From Variovorax paradoxus_P (GTDB lineage: Bacteria; Pseudomonadota; Gammaproteobacteria; Burkholderiales; Burkholderiaceae_C), in NCBI RefSeq assembly GCF_050627025.1, contig NZ_CP192472.1: a stretch of DNA of 64,000 nt. The stretch is one strand, 5' to 3'. The position numbers and the translations under genes are program-made. Positions 45,788 to 54,281 of this stretch are shown here, one piece after another. The stretch's first letter is position 1, and every line of letters begins with the position of its first letter. Under the pieces are notes generated by a model. That model was not told where the DNA came from. It saw only the letters and a program-made list of their open reading frames with translations, and did no database searches.

Positions 45788-47017
45788 TCAGCGAGTCTGC
45801 GGCGCGGCGGGCCCACGCATGATGAAAAACAGCCAGGCGATCATTGCCAGCGCCATGCAGGCAAAGCCCAGCGTCATGGCGTTGATGGTCTGGATGTAAG
45901 AGATTGGCGGCTTGGCCATGAGCATGCAGGCAGCGAACACCAGCGCGCCGAAGATCGAGCACCACAAAAGAGCGCCCGGCCGAGCCGCGGCCCTGAACCC
46001 TGTCCGCAGGCACATCGTGAGCCCGAAGATCGCGGGCGCGTATAAAAACGGCGAGAAGTCCATTCCACCGTAGTTCTTGCCGAATGCCAGCACCACCAGG
46101 TGCGGTCCCAGCAGGCCCAGCAAGACGCCACCGATTTCCGCGACCACGAATCCGAAGACGACAAACTTGATGAAGAGCCGAAAAGCGTCCTGCCGATGGT
46201 CCGACTTCCAGGTGGCCGCGAGCTTGGGCAGGATGTAGTAGCCGAGTGCGAGCAGCACGTACTGCATGGGCAGTAAAAAGGTGATGTAGATCTTCAGCAA
46301 ACCGCCCTGCGCGGAATCCGCCGAAGAGCCCAGCAGCAGAATGGCGCCCCCAGTCATGATCCAGCTCATGAGCTGCGACAGACTCGCCTTCCACCCATAG
46401 GCAGACGCCTCCTTGAGGGTCAGCGCCTGCGTATCGGCGGCCGGCGGCAGCGGCGCAATCACGTTCTTCAGGCCGCCGGCAACCAGAACCGAAAACGGCA
46501 ACTGGACAATGGCAATCCAAATCAGGGCCTGCGTCCATGAAGCGGGTTTCAGGCCGATCAGCACGGCTACATAGCCAATGCCGATCAACACGCCCGATAT
46601 GCAAAGCACCGCGAACCTGCGCCCCACCAGCAGGATGCTGCGAGAGATCCAGAAAATTTCGTAGCCAATGATCAGGGCCACGCCGGCCCAACTGAGCGGG
46701 CCTGGAAAGCCGGCGAACTGCCACACCAGAAAGCCCGCAATCGACACCGCTGCAACCAGCACCCAGCTCCACCAGGCCGCGGAGCGACTCGCGTAATAGC
46801 GCTTGATCAGCAGCGGCTCGTGCACCACCGCTGTATGCAGGATGTACTGGAAGCTGACAATCGCGAGGAACGCCGAAGCAATGCCAAAGTCCGAGGGCGA
46901 CAGCGCCCGCGCCAAGGCAAAGCTCAGCAGCAGTTGGCTCGCGCTATAGATGCACTGGTCTGCAACTGCATAGATCGGACCGCCCAGGCGTTTTCGAATT
47001 CCCGCGAACGACGCCAT
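45788..47017 (-). CDS. Oligosaccharide flippase family protein (Wzx-like)
   Basis: The 409-residue protein has about 12 hydrophobic helices and the polysaccharide-transporter N-terminal pattern (ADQCIYSASQLLLSFALARALSPSDFGIASAFLAIVS). It should translocate lipid-linked repeat units. Last gene of the leftward arm and convergent with the fused outer-membrane protein gene, 55 bases apart. Its start is directly next to the stop of the glycosidase gene. Confidence 0.8.
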   Translation of the reverse strand: MASFAGIRKRLGGPIYAVADQCIYSASQLLLSFALARALSPSDFGIASAFLAIVSFQYILHTAVVHEPLLIKRYYASRSAAWWSWVLVAAVSIAGFLVWQFAGFPGPLSWAGVALIIGYEIFWISRSILLVGRRFAVLCISGVLIGIGYVAVLIGLKPASWTQALIWIAIVQLPFSVLVAGGLKNVIAPLPPAADTQALTLKEASAYGWKASLSQLMSWIMTGGAILLLGSSADSAQGGLLKIYITFLLPMQYVLLALGYYILPKLAATWKSDHRQDAFRLFIKFVVFGFVVAEIGGVLLGLLGPHLVVLAFGKNYGGMDFSPFLYAPAIFGLTMCLRTGFRAAARPGALLWCSIFGALVFAACMLMAKPPISYIQTINAMTLGFACMALAMIAWLFFIMRGPAAPQTR

Positions 47018-48280
47018 TCACTGGTCCGACAGCGAGAACAGGACCGGATAAGCGCTTGCCTTGGCGGCAAAGCCCCCATCGACCGGACTGCCACAACTGC
47101 CGTGCCGCACTTGCGGAAAGAAGTCGACGCGCGTGCACTTCTTGCCCTTCTCGGCAGCAATCAGAACGTTTTGCTCCGAGCTCTGCGTCCACACCACGTG
47201 CAGCAACGAACTTCCTCGGCTCAGCACCAGCTTGTTCAGGCCGGAGGCGCTGTCGTAAGAAACCTTCCTGGAGTTTCTGGCGATCTTGAGAAATTCGGAA
47301 AGGCTGGAGAAGGCTTCTTTTTTTTCACCTCCTTTGGATTTGAGCCCGAAGTTGTCTTCTCTCGAAACGACCGACGTTCCGCGGTCCTTCCAGGCATAGA
47401 GATTCAATAGCTTGATGCCGGCGGCAACATTGGTAAGGTACTCGCGCAAGATCAGCGAAGCCTGTGCGTTGCGGTCTCGCACCGGCAAGTAAGACGCATA
47501 GCCCCATTCCGAAGCGACGATGCCGACCTTGCCGAGTTGCAGCTGGTCCAGTTTCGCGCGCAGCTTTTCGTAGTCGGCAATGGCCGTCTCGGGAACGGAG
47601 CGGTATGGATGGATCGAGACGTCCGTCAGGCAGTTGGCCTTGGCACCCGAGACAAAAGCGTTTTCGAGTTGCGGTGGAACCTGCCCCTGGTTGAAGGGAA
47701 GCTTCGCAAAGCCGAAACCCATGACGACCTTGGGCGGATTCTTCAGCTGCGCGATGCTGCGGCAGAACTCGGCGGTGGCGGTTTCAAAGTTCGAAAAAAG
47801 CGCCGGGTTCAAAAAGGTCTTGTGATCGGGCTCGTTCCAAAGCTCCCACACCGCCACATCGGTGGAATGCGCGTTCATGAACTCGGCCGCAAAAGTTGCG
47901 AACAGCTTTTCTCTCTGGCCGCCGGCCCGCATGTCCGACTGGTCATGTCCCCAGATTTCCTTGCCGCCGAACAGCGTCACGATGGCTTCGAGCCTGGCAT
48001 TGCGCACGCGCCGGATCAGCTTCGAGTAGTCGATCATTGCGGGGTTGACGCTCTTCAGCGGTGGCCGAACCCCGAACCGCACAAACTCGAACCCCGCTGC
48101 CCTGATTTCGTTCAGGTCTTCGTCCGAGATGTCGCTCGGGTCGATCTGCACACTGAGTGCCGTCGGGTATTCGGTGCTCAGTTCGCTCACGCCCCGCGCC
48201 TGGGCCGGGAGCGAAACCGCAGCAAGCACAGCCAGTGCGCAGAACAGCTTGGCGATTTCGCGCATGGATGAAATCGTCAT
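47018..48280 (-). CDS. Secreted clan-A glycoside hydrolase (PslG-like)
   Basis: The protein of about 420 residues has a signal peptide (REIAKLFCALAVLAAVSLPAQA) and a TIM-barrel with the two clan-A glutamates: Glu150 in ELWNEPD (acid/base) and Glu258 in SEWGY (nucleophile), each at a strand end. VRFGVRPPL and SIHPYR also fit GH39/GH5-like folds. In Pseudomonas, PslG in an exopolysaccharide cluster is a comparable endoglycosidase. The natural role is probably trimming or releasing this polymer. Starts at GTG 48283 and ATG 48280 are both plausible (AAGGAG upstream). Confidence 0.8.
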   Translation of the reverse strand: MTISSMREIAKLFCALAVLAAVSLPAQARGVSELSTEYPTALSVQIDPSDISDEDLNEIRAAGFEFVRFGVRPPLKSVNPAMIDYSKLIRRVRNARLEAIVTLFGGKEIWGHDQSDMRAGGQREKLFATFAAEFMNAHSTDVAVWELWNEPDHKTFLNPALFSNFETATAEFCRSIAQLKNPPKVVMGFGFAKLPFNQGQVPPQLENAFVSGAKANCLTDVSIHPYRSVPETAIADYEKLRAKLDQLQLGKVGIVASEWGYASYLPVRDRNAQASLILREYLTNVAAGIKLLNLYAWKDRGTSVVSREDNFGLKSKGGEKKEAFSSLSEFLKIARNSRKVSYDSASGLNKLVLSRGSSLLHVVWTQSSEQNVLIAAEKGKKCTRVDFFPQVRHGSCGSPVDGGFAAKASAYPVLFSLSDQ

Positions 48281-49350
48281 CACAACACCGACTCCTTGTA
48301 GAGATCGACAATCGCCGAGTTCATGCGGTCAGCGGTGTATTTGTTCTCGAAGATCTCGCGCCCGGTCTGCCCCATACGCACCAGGTCTTCGCTCGAGATC
48401 TGGTCGATTTCGCGCAGCGCTTCATCCAGGCGATCGAGCGGAAACAACCGGCCGTTTTTCGTGTCTTCGATGATGTCGACCAGACCGCCCACAGCGGAGG
48501 CAAAAACCGGTTTGCTCCGCGCCATTGCCTCCACCGCCACAAAGCCGAAGCCTTCCCATCTGGACGGCACGATCACTGCGTCGCAAGACCTGTACGCGGC
48601 ATCGAGATCATCTTTCTCGAGCCACCCTTTGAACTCGATCTCGCTCGAATGAGCGAGGGAAAGATCGTTGCGAACAGCACCTCCGACAATTGTCAGCTTG
48701 AACTTCGGCCGCACGCGGGCATAAGAATCAAGCAGCAAGTCGATGCCCTTTTGCCGGTCGAGACGACCGACGAACAAGATCCGCCTTTGCCGCGTGGAGA
48801 TTTCCTTTGCAGCGGCCGGTTGCTCGTGGCCAAGCGCCGCGGGGGTGATTCCGTTCGGAATGCACCGGCACCGCTTGATGCCGAATTTTTCTGCGATGCG
48901 CAGTTCGTGGTCGCTGATGCAGATGATTGCGTCCGTCCAATAAGAAAGCAGCCATTCGGCCCAGCGATAGATCGACTTCTTGTACGAAGGACCGATCTGG
49001 TCGAAAGCCCAGCCATGGGAGCAGTAGACGATTTTTGTCTCTTGCGGCACCTGGCCGAGCAGCGCCATGGCGCGAACGACCCCGCCGGCAATCGAACTGT
49101 GGAGATGCAGAACCGACGGCCGCTCCGTCCGGATGATCTTCCTGACTTCAGCCGCGTAATTTGCGAGCGCCAGGGGACTGCGGGCTGTGGGCACCACATG
49201 GGTGTCTTGCGAACTGAGCCATTCCACCGGTCCGGGCAAAACGAACTTCGCCTGGGTAATCACGGGGGAGTTCTGCTGAAAGCCGGAAACCATCCGCAGA
49301 TAAGTCTCCAGCCCGCCCTTGAGGGTCTCGGCAATGTGCAATATTTTCAT
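48280..49350 (-). CDS. Glycosyltransferase family 4 protein
   Basis: The 356-residue GT-B enzyme begins MKILHIAETLKGGLETYLR, has the GT4 nucleotide-sugar region RILFVGRLDRQKGIDLLLDSYA and the E-x7-E-type motif PSRWEGFGFVAVEAMARSKPV. It adds a sugar to the lipid-linked intermediate; donor and linkage cannot be told. It is the only glycosyltransferase besides the priming enzyme in this locus. The stop overlaps the glycosidase start. Confidence 0.88.
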   Translation of the reverse strand: MKILHIAETLKGGLETYLRMVSGFQQNSPVITQAKFVLPGPVEWLSSQDTHVVPTARSPLALANYAAEVRKIIRTERPSVLHLHSSIAGGVVRAMALLGQVPQETKIVYCSHGWAFDQIGPSYKKSIYRWAEWLLSYWTDAIICISDHELRIAEKFGIKRCRCIPNGITPAALGHEQPAAAKEISTRQRRILFVGRLDRQKGIDLLLDSYARVRPKFKLTIVGGAVRNDLSLAHSSEIEFKGWLEKDDLDAAYRSCDAVIVPSRWEGFGFVAVEAMARSKPVFASAVGGLVDIIEDTKNGRLFPLDRLDEALREIDQISSEDLVRMGQTGREIFENKYTADRMNSAIVDLYKESVL

Positions 49351-49361
49351 GGCCTGCGCAG

Positions 49362-50510
49362 TCAGATCAAGGCATGAATTCCGGCAACCACTTCGCCTCT
49401 GAGCAGATCGAGTGTTTGCCGGTCCGGAGTTTTTTCATTCAACATGCCGAGCACCGAAGCCTCGAGCTTTTCCACGCGGGGAGACAGGTCGAAAAGGTAG
49501 CGCTTGCGTTTCGTCAGCTCGAAGAACGACTCGACCTTCTTGTCCCAATTCATGCCTATGGAAGGAATGTTCAGGCTATAGGCAACGATGTTTGCGTGCA
49601 GTCGATGAGCCACGATGCATGAACAGGCGCTGATCAGCGAAACCAGTTCATCGGGATGCCGTGGAACCAGGAAGCTGGATTTCGGCGCGTTCGATTCCGA
49701 AGAGATCTCGTTCAGGATCTTGTTGTCTTCAGAAGCGCCATTGGTGAAATACAGCACCCGCTTTCCCTCGGCCCGCAACGATTCGGCGAGCGTCGAAAAG
49801 AACCTGGCCGACTCCGTCGAGTTGGCGTTTGCGTATTCGGAGTTCATTACCAGGGCATCGAGGCTGCTGACGCAGATGCCGATGTCCCAGTTCTTCTCTG
49901 CCGAGAGCTCCTGCGAAAACGCATCGGCGCAAACGAGCGCCGGATCGGGAACGACCCTGATGCTGCCCCTTGGAATTCCGAAATGCGTATGCAGGTTGTT
50001 TGCCGATTCCTTGTCGCGCGTGGAGTAAAAAACCGGCCTTGCATTCCCGATGAATCGCTTGACCAGGAACCGCCCCCAAAATGACCAGCGTGCGGTAACC
50101 CCGACCGACACCACCACCACGCGCTTGCCACGCAGCAGCCGGCTCAGCAGAAAAAGCTTTGCCGGAAAATTGAGCGCCACGTCGCAAAAGAGTTGGCCGC
50201 CGCCAATGACGATCAGATCGGCATCGCTGACCGCCGCTTTCCAGTTTTTTCGCCAGACGAGAAAGTAGCCCTTGAGGCAGTAAAGAAAAACGATCAGCGA
50301 GCGCAGCAGGGAGGGCAGCTTTGCAAAGACACGGAAAGCGCCCCCACCCCGCAGGTTTTCTTCTTCGAAGCCCATACGGCCGGCAATGTCCAGAAACTCG
50401 ACGCTGGCGCGCGGATACTTCATGCCCGCAATATGAGCCAGCGAGGCCGCGATTACCCCGTCTCCCAGGTTGTCGCTGAAAGGTACCGCGCAGATCAGGA
50501 TCTTTTTCAT
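49362..50510 (-). CDS. Polysaccharide pyruvyl transferase family protein
   Basis: The 382-residue protein begins MKKILICAVPFSDNLGDGVIAAS and contains VIGGGQLFCDVALN, SRDKES-like TRDKES, and the invariant HRLHANIVAYSLNIPSIGMNWDKKV of the CsaB/WcaK family. Such enzymes place pyruvate ketals on sugars, adding negative charge. Base composition is visibly more AT-rich than in the conserved flanking genes. Start ATG 50510 is at the conserved N-terminus; the frame opens earlier at 50549. Confidence 0.86.
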   Translation of the reverse strand: MKKILICAVPFSDNLGDGVIAASLAHIAGMKYPRASVEFLDIAGRMGFEEENLRGGGAFRVFAKLPSLLRSLIVFLYCLKGYFLVWRKNWKAAVSDADLIVIGGGQLFCDVALNFPAKLFLLSRLLRGKRVVVVSVGVTARWSFWGRFLVKRFIGNARPVFYSTRDKESANNLHTHFGIPRGSIRVVPDPALVCADAFSQELSAEKNWDIGICVSSLDALVMNSEYANANSTESARFFSTLAESLRAEGKRVLYFTNGASEDNKILNEISSESNAPKSSFLVPRHPDELVSLISACSCIVAHRLHANIVAYSLNIPSIGMNWDKKVESFFELTKRKRYLFDLSPRVEKLEASVLGMLNEKTPDRQTLDLLRGEVVAGIHALI

Positions 50511-50523
50511 CTTCAAATCGGTT

Positions 50524-51234
50524 TCATCTCGAACCGTGGCCCACCGCAACCACCCAAATGGTGCGGATGAAGATGGCGATATCCCTGCCCACGGAAAGCG
50601 TCTCGACGTAACTCACATCCAGGGCCACGCGTTTTTTGTAGCTCAGCTGATTGCGGCCGCTGACTTGCCATAAACCGGTAATGCCCGGCCGCACCGCGCA
50701 ATAGAACGACCAGTCGGCGCCATACAGCCCCTTTTGATCCAGCATGCAGGGCCGGGGGCCGACCAGGCTCATGTCTCCCACCAGCACGTTCCAGAACTGC
50801 GGCAATTCATCCAGACTGGTCTTGCGGATGAACTTGCCAAAGCGGGTGATGCGGGGATCGTTCTCGAGCTTTTGATAGTCGTCCCATTGCTGGCGCGCCA
50901 CAGGGTCGTTCTTCAGGTGCTCCTCCAAGATCTGGGCGGAGTTGGGCAGCATGGAGCGGAACTTGTAGAACTTGAACACGCGCCCTCCCCGGCCGTACCG
51001 CGGCTGCGAATACAGGACAGGGGCTCCGGAAGTGAGAAAAACGCCGATGGCAAGCAAGACATAAAGCCAACCGAAAGCGGTAAAAAAGAAAAGCGAAGCC
51101 GCAATATCGACTGCTCTTTTACCGGCCCGCAGCATGGCCGAGTGACGAATTCCTTCCCATGCCGGATCTGAAAATTCGGTATGCATTTCCTCGCTCATTG
51201 GGGCGGTCAATTCCTCGGGACGAAAATTTGTCAT
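50524..51234 (-). CDS. Priming undecaprenyl-phosphate sugar transferase (short WcaJ/PglC type)
   Basis: The 236-residue protein has one N-terminal membrane segment (VDIAASLFFFTAFGWLYVLLAIGVFL) and the catalytic bacterial-sugar-transferase domain: FKFYKFRSM, RKTSLDELPQFWNVLVGDMSLVGPRP and PGITGLWQVSGRN. It lacks the four-helix N-domain of WcaJ/WbaP, so is a monotopic-style initiating enzyme that moves sugar-1-phosphate to undecaprenyl phosphate. First gene after the 342-base gap. Confidence 0.89.
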   Translation of the reverse strand: MTNFRPEELTAPMSEEMHTEFSDPAWEGIRHSAMLRAGKRAVDIAASLFFFTAFGWLYVLLAIGVFLTSGAPVLYSQPRYGRGGRVFKFYKFRSMLPNSAQILEEHLKNDPVARQQWDDYQKLENDPRITRFGKFIRKTSLDELPQFWNVLVGDMSLVGPRPCMLDQKGLYGADWSFYCAVRPGITGLWQVSGRNQLSYKKRVALDVSYVETLSVGRDIAIFIRTIWVVAVGHGSR

Positions 51235-51576
51235 AGGAATTCCCCGCTTTCGCAATTGAAGCGGAAGCAAGTTTTCAGCTTAAGAACTCTCATTGCTGGA
51301 GCACCTTTCGTCTTACAAGCAAACGCTTGCCCCTCTCGGGTCGGTGATAAGTTGCGGCGCGGGCATCAAGCCCGATACGGCTTGGCCCGGGAGCCTTGAA
51401 GGATGCTGCGCACAAGAACCATTGCACAGTCCAAGCGACTCAACCACGTAATACAAAAGAACGAAGTACTTGACCCTAGGCCTTTGTAATTAGCCTTTGA
51501 GCAAAGGCACCAAATTAGTGCGACAAGTGATAAATTCCACACTCTGTCCTAATTTTCCCAGATATCTTTCCACTGC
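51235..51576. promoter_or_regulatory. Intergenic region between wzc and the assembly genes
   Basis: This 342-base, AT-leaning gap holds no frame I believe. It contains GCCTTTG-AG-CAAAGGC (51493-51508), a perfect 7-bp inverted repeat that could be an operator or small hairpin. The arrangement suggests that the assembly genes (sugar transferase to flippase) have their own promoter apart from wza-wzb-wzc. I could not place the promoter boxes reliably. Confidence 0.45.
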
Positions 51577-53829
51577 CTAGGTGGTATCCCTGTTGTTTTT
51601 GTATTTATAGTGTATGTAACGGTAACCGCCGTATTTATAGCTACTGCTGCCGGCGTGGCGGCGCGATAAGTCCATAGCATTCAAAATAACGCCATTGGCC
51701 GCACAGCCCGCATGCGCCAGTCTTCTGACGCTCTCGTTCAATTCGCCGAGCTGGGTTTTCTCCGCACGGGCGACGAGCAGCAGCGAGCCGGCGAGCGGCG
51801 CTACTGAAGAGGTGTCTGCGGCCACCAGCACGGGCGCCGTGTCGATGATTACCAGGTCGTAGCCTGGAGACAGTTTTTCCAAAAGTTGCGAAAAAGAGTC
51901 GCTCAGAAGCAATTCAGCCGGGTTTGGCGGAAGCACACCGGTTGTTATGACGTCAAGATTCGGCAGGACCGACGGGCGAATGGCTTTTTCAGGGCTCAAT
52001 GTGCCGGCAATCAGTTCGGACAGCCCGGAAGATCGGGACATTGAGAAGAATTGATTAACCCGCCCCTTGCGCAAATCGGCATCGATCAGGAGAACCTTCT
52101 TGCCCGACGCCGCGGTAATTGCCGCGAAATTGACCGAAACAAAAGTCTTCCCGACCCCGGGGGTCGCGCCGGAGATGAGCAGGCGGTTGTTGGGCGCTTC
52201 CAGCATGGCGAACTGCAGGGCGGTTCGCAGGCTGCGCAGGCTCTCGACCGCGGGATCTTCCGAATGCTGCAGCGCAAGGATATGCAGGCCCGGCGCCTTG
52301 TTCTCGATGCTCTTGTCGATCATTCGCTGGGCGCCGCTCAGCGGGATGCTGCTGTAGACGTTGAGCCCCGTGTGCATTTCGATCTCGCTCGGGTTGCGAA
52401 TGCCGCCAAAGAACGAGTTCCTGGCAATGGCGGCGGCCACGCCGGCCATCAACCCCACGAGCAGCGCCAGCGCAAGAATCAGCGGCCGCTTGGGCCAGAC
52501 GGGCTCTTCCGGAACGATGGCGTCGTCCAGCAGCCGCACGTTGCCGACCTTGCCCTCCTTGGCGAGCCGCATCTGCAGCGAACTGTTGAGAAGCGATACG
52601 TAGAGGTCGGTGTTGACCTTGATGTCGCGTTGCATCTGCACGGTGTTCTGCTGGAGCAGCGGCATCTTGCGGATCCGCGAATCGACCGAAGCAATTTCGC
52701 CCTTCCACGCGGCAATCTGCGTGTCCAGCGTCTGGATGCTCGGATGCTTGTCGGTGAAGCGTGCCGAGAGTTCACGCCGCTTCTGCTGGGCCTCGAGCAG
52801 TTTCGATTGAAGGTCTACCGTCTGCGTCAGGGCGTTTTTCGCCTCGTCGTCGAGACTGACGGTGCCGTTCTCGTTCCGGTAGCGGTTGTAGAGGTCTTCC
52901 GATTGCTCGAGTTGCTTCTTGAACTGCGGCAGCGCGGTGTCGAGAAAACCCAAGGTCTTTTCTGCCTCGGCAGCCTTGCGCTCGATGTTCTGGCGAACAT
53001 ACAGGCGGCCAATTTCATTGAGGAGCTGCGTCAGCTTTTCAGGACTCGGGTGCTTCCAGCTGACGTCGATCACGCCCGACTGCTTGCCCTTCTCGACAAC
53101 CTTGAGTCCGTCCTGCAACGACAGCAGCGTCAGTTGCTTCGAAAACCTGACCAGTTGGAACTGCGCGCCCGGTTTGGCGCTGATGGAGCTCACCAGGAGC
53201 CGCAAGTTGCCGCCCGGAAGATTGGCGACCAGGGGGGTTCCCACTGTGCCCTTGAGCGGGGTTTCGAGGCCGGGGTGAGCCAGTTCGTAGCGGTTGTCGG
53301 CCTGCACAGTCAGCGAAAACTGTTGCTCTTCAAGATCGGCCGGCACGTCGAACTGGGGGACGACGATCTTCTCGGTTCCGGTCACGTAGCCGGAGAACCC
53401 CATGAAGCCCGGGTTCGAAAGCTCGGTTGCGCGGCGCGAAAGCCAACTGCCAACCACGGGCGCATAGCGAGGTTGCGCGCTGATGTAGAGCTTGGTGTTT
53501 TCCACCGCCTGCGCCAGGATCGCGCGCGACTTGATGATTTCGATTTCGCCCGCTGCGGGCGTCTTCACGCTCAGCAGCGAAGAGGCGGCATCACCGAGGA
53601 AGCTGCCCGCAGAATTGCCTGAGTCTTCCACCTGCACTGCCACGTTGGCCTCGTACATGGGCTTGCCGAAAAAGGCATAGGCAAAGCCAAGGAACAACGC
53701 CGCCGCGGTAACGATGGCAATGAGCCAGCGGTTGTCCGCGAGGATGTCCAGGTACTCGACGAGATTGAATCCTTCGCCCTCTTCTTCCAGCGCTGGCATC
53801 GGCAGGGCGGCTTGCTGGGGTGCGTTCAT
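51577..53829 (-). CDS. wzc: Polysaccharide co-polymerase / tyrosine autokinase Wzc
   Basis: The 750-residue inner-membrane protein has an N-terminal Wzz domain (about 20-110), a long periplasmic coiled-coil region (about 280-420), a second membrane helix near 450, and a cytoplasmic BY-kinase domain with Walker A GATPGVGKT (554-562), Walker A' VLLIDADLR and Walker B VIIDTAP. The last 20 residues carry seven tyrosines (YKYGGYRYIHYKYK), the autophosphorylation cluster. It controls chain length and export with Wza. Coupled to wzb. Confidence 0.93.
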   Translation of the reverse strand: MNAPQQAALPMPALEEEGEGFNLVEYLDILADNRWLIAIVTAAALFLGFAYAFFGKPMYEANVAVQVEDSGNSAGSFLGDAASSLLSVKTPAAGEIEIIKSRAILAQAVENTKLYISAQPRYAPVVGSWLSRRATELSNPGFMGFSGYVTGTEKIVVPQFDVPADLEEQQFSLTVQADNRYELAHPGLETPLKGTVGTPLVANLPGGNLRLLVSSISAKPGAQFQLVRFSKQLTLLSLQDGLKVVEKGKQSGVIDVSWKHPSPEKLTQLLNEIGRLYVRQNIERKAAEAEKTLGFLDTALPQFKKQLEQSEDLYNRYRNENGTVSLDDEAKNALTQTVDLQSKLLEAQQKRRELSARFTDKHPSIQTLDTQIAAWKGEIASVDSRIRKMPLLQQNTVQMQRDIKVNTDLYVSLLNSSLQMRLAKEGKVGNVRLLDDAIVPEEPVWPKRPLILALALLVGLMAGVAAAIARNSFFGGIRNPSEIEMHTGLNVYSSIPLSGAQRMIDKSIENKAPGLHILALQHSEDPAVESLRSLRTALQFAMLEAPNNRLLISGATPGVGKTFVSVNFAAITAASGKKVLLIDADLRKGRVNQFFSMSRSSGLSELIAGTLSPEKAIRPSVLPNLDVITTGVLPPNPAELLLSDSFSQLLEKLSPGYDLVIIDTAPVLVAADTSSVAPLAGSLLLVARAEKTQLGELNESVRRLAHAGCAANGVILNAMDLSRRHAGSSSYKYGGYRYIHYKYKNNRDTT

Positions 53830-54281
53830 GTCGGTTGCTGCTCGGGTTTTGTAATTTTCAGAATGCGATCGATCCAGGTCCTGGCGCCCACGTCGATGAG
53901 GGCCAGTGCATGTTCGAAAGCGGCCTCGTCCTTCCGGTAGGGGTCGGGCACGTCCTGCTTGGCGGCTTCGGCAATGCGAAAGACCTTGCCGCGCACAAAG
54001 GGGTAGGCCGCTTCGAGGTAACGGCGCTGCTCCATGTCCATCACGAGGATCAGGTCGGCCTGCCGGCACAGCAGTTGGCTCACCTGTTGCGCCACGTGGG
54101 CCGAGATGTCGATGCCGCGCTGGTGCATGAGCCTTTGCGCGGTGGTGTCGGCCGGCTTGCCGACGAGCGCACCCGTACCCGCCGACACCACGCGAAGATG
54201 CGGCAAACCGGCGGCGAGGATGCCCTCGGCCATCGGGCTCCGGCAGATGTTGCCGATGCAGACTGTCAGGATGGATTTCAT
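53826..54281 (-). CDS. wzb: Low-molecular-weight protein tyrosine phosphatase Wzb
   Basis: The 151-residue phosphatase has the P-loop CIGNICRS (CX5R, Cys8-Arg14) and the catalytic aspartate in DVPDPYRKD. It dephosphorylates the tyrosine tail of Wzc, whose cycling is needed for polymer production. It overlaps both wza and wzc by four bases, giving the usual wza-wzb-wzc coupling. Confidence 0.94.
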   Translation of the reverse strand: MKSILTVCIGNICRSPMAEGILAAGLPHLRVVSAGTGALVGKPADTTAQRLMHQRGIDISAHVAQQVSQLLCRQADLILVMDMEQRRYLEAAYPFVRGKVFRIAEAAKQDVPDPYRKDEAAFEHALALIDVGARTWIDRILKITKPEQQPT

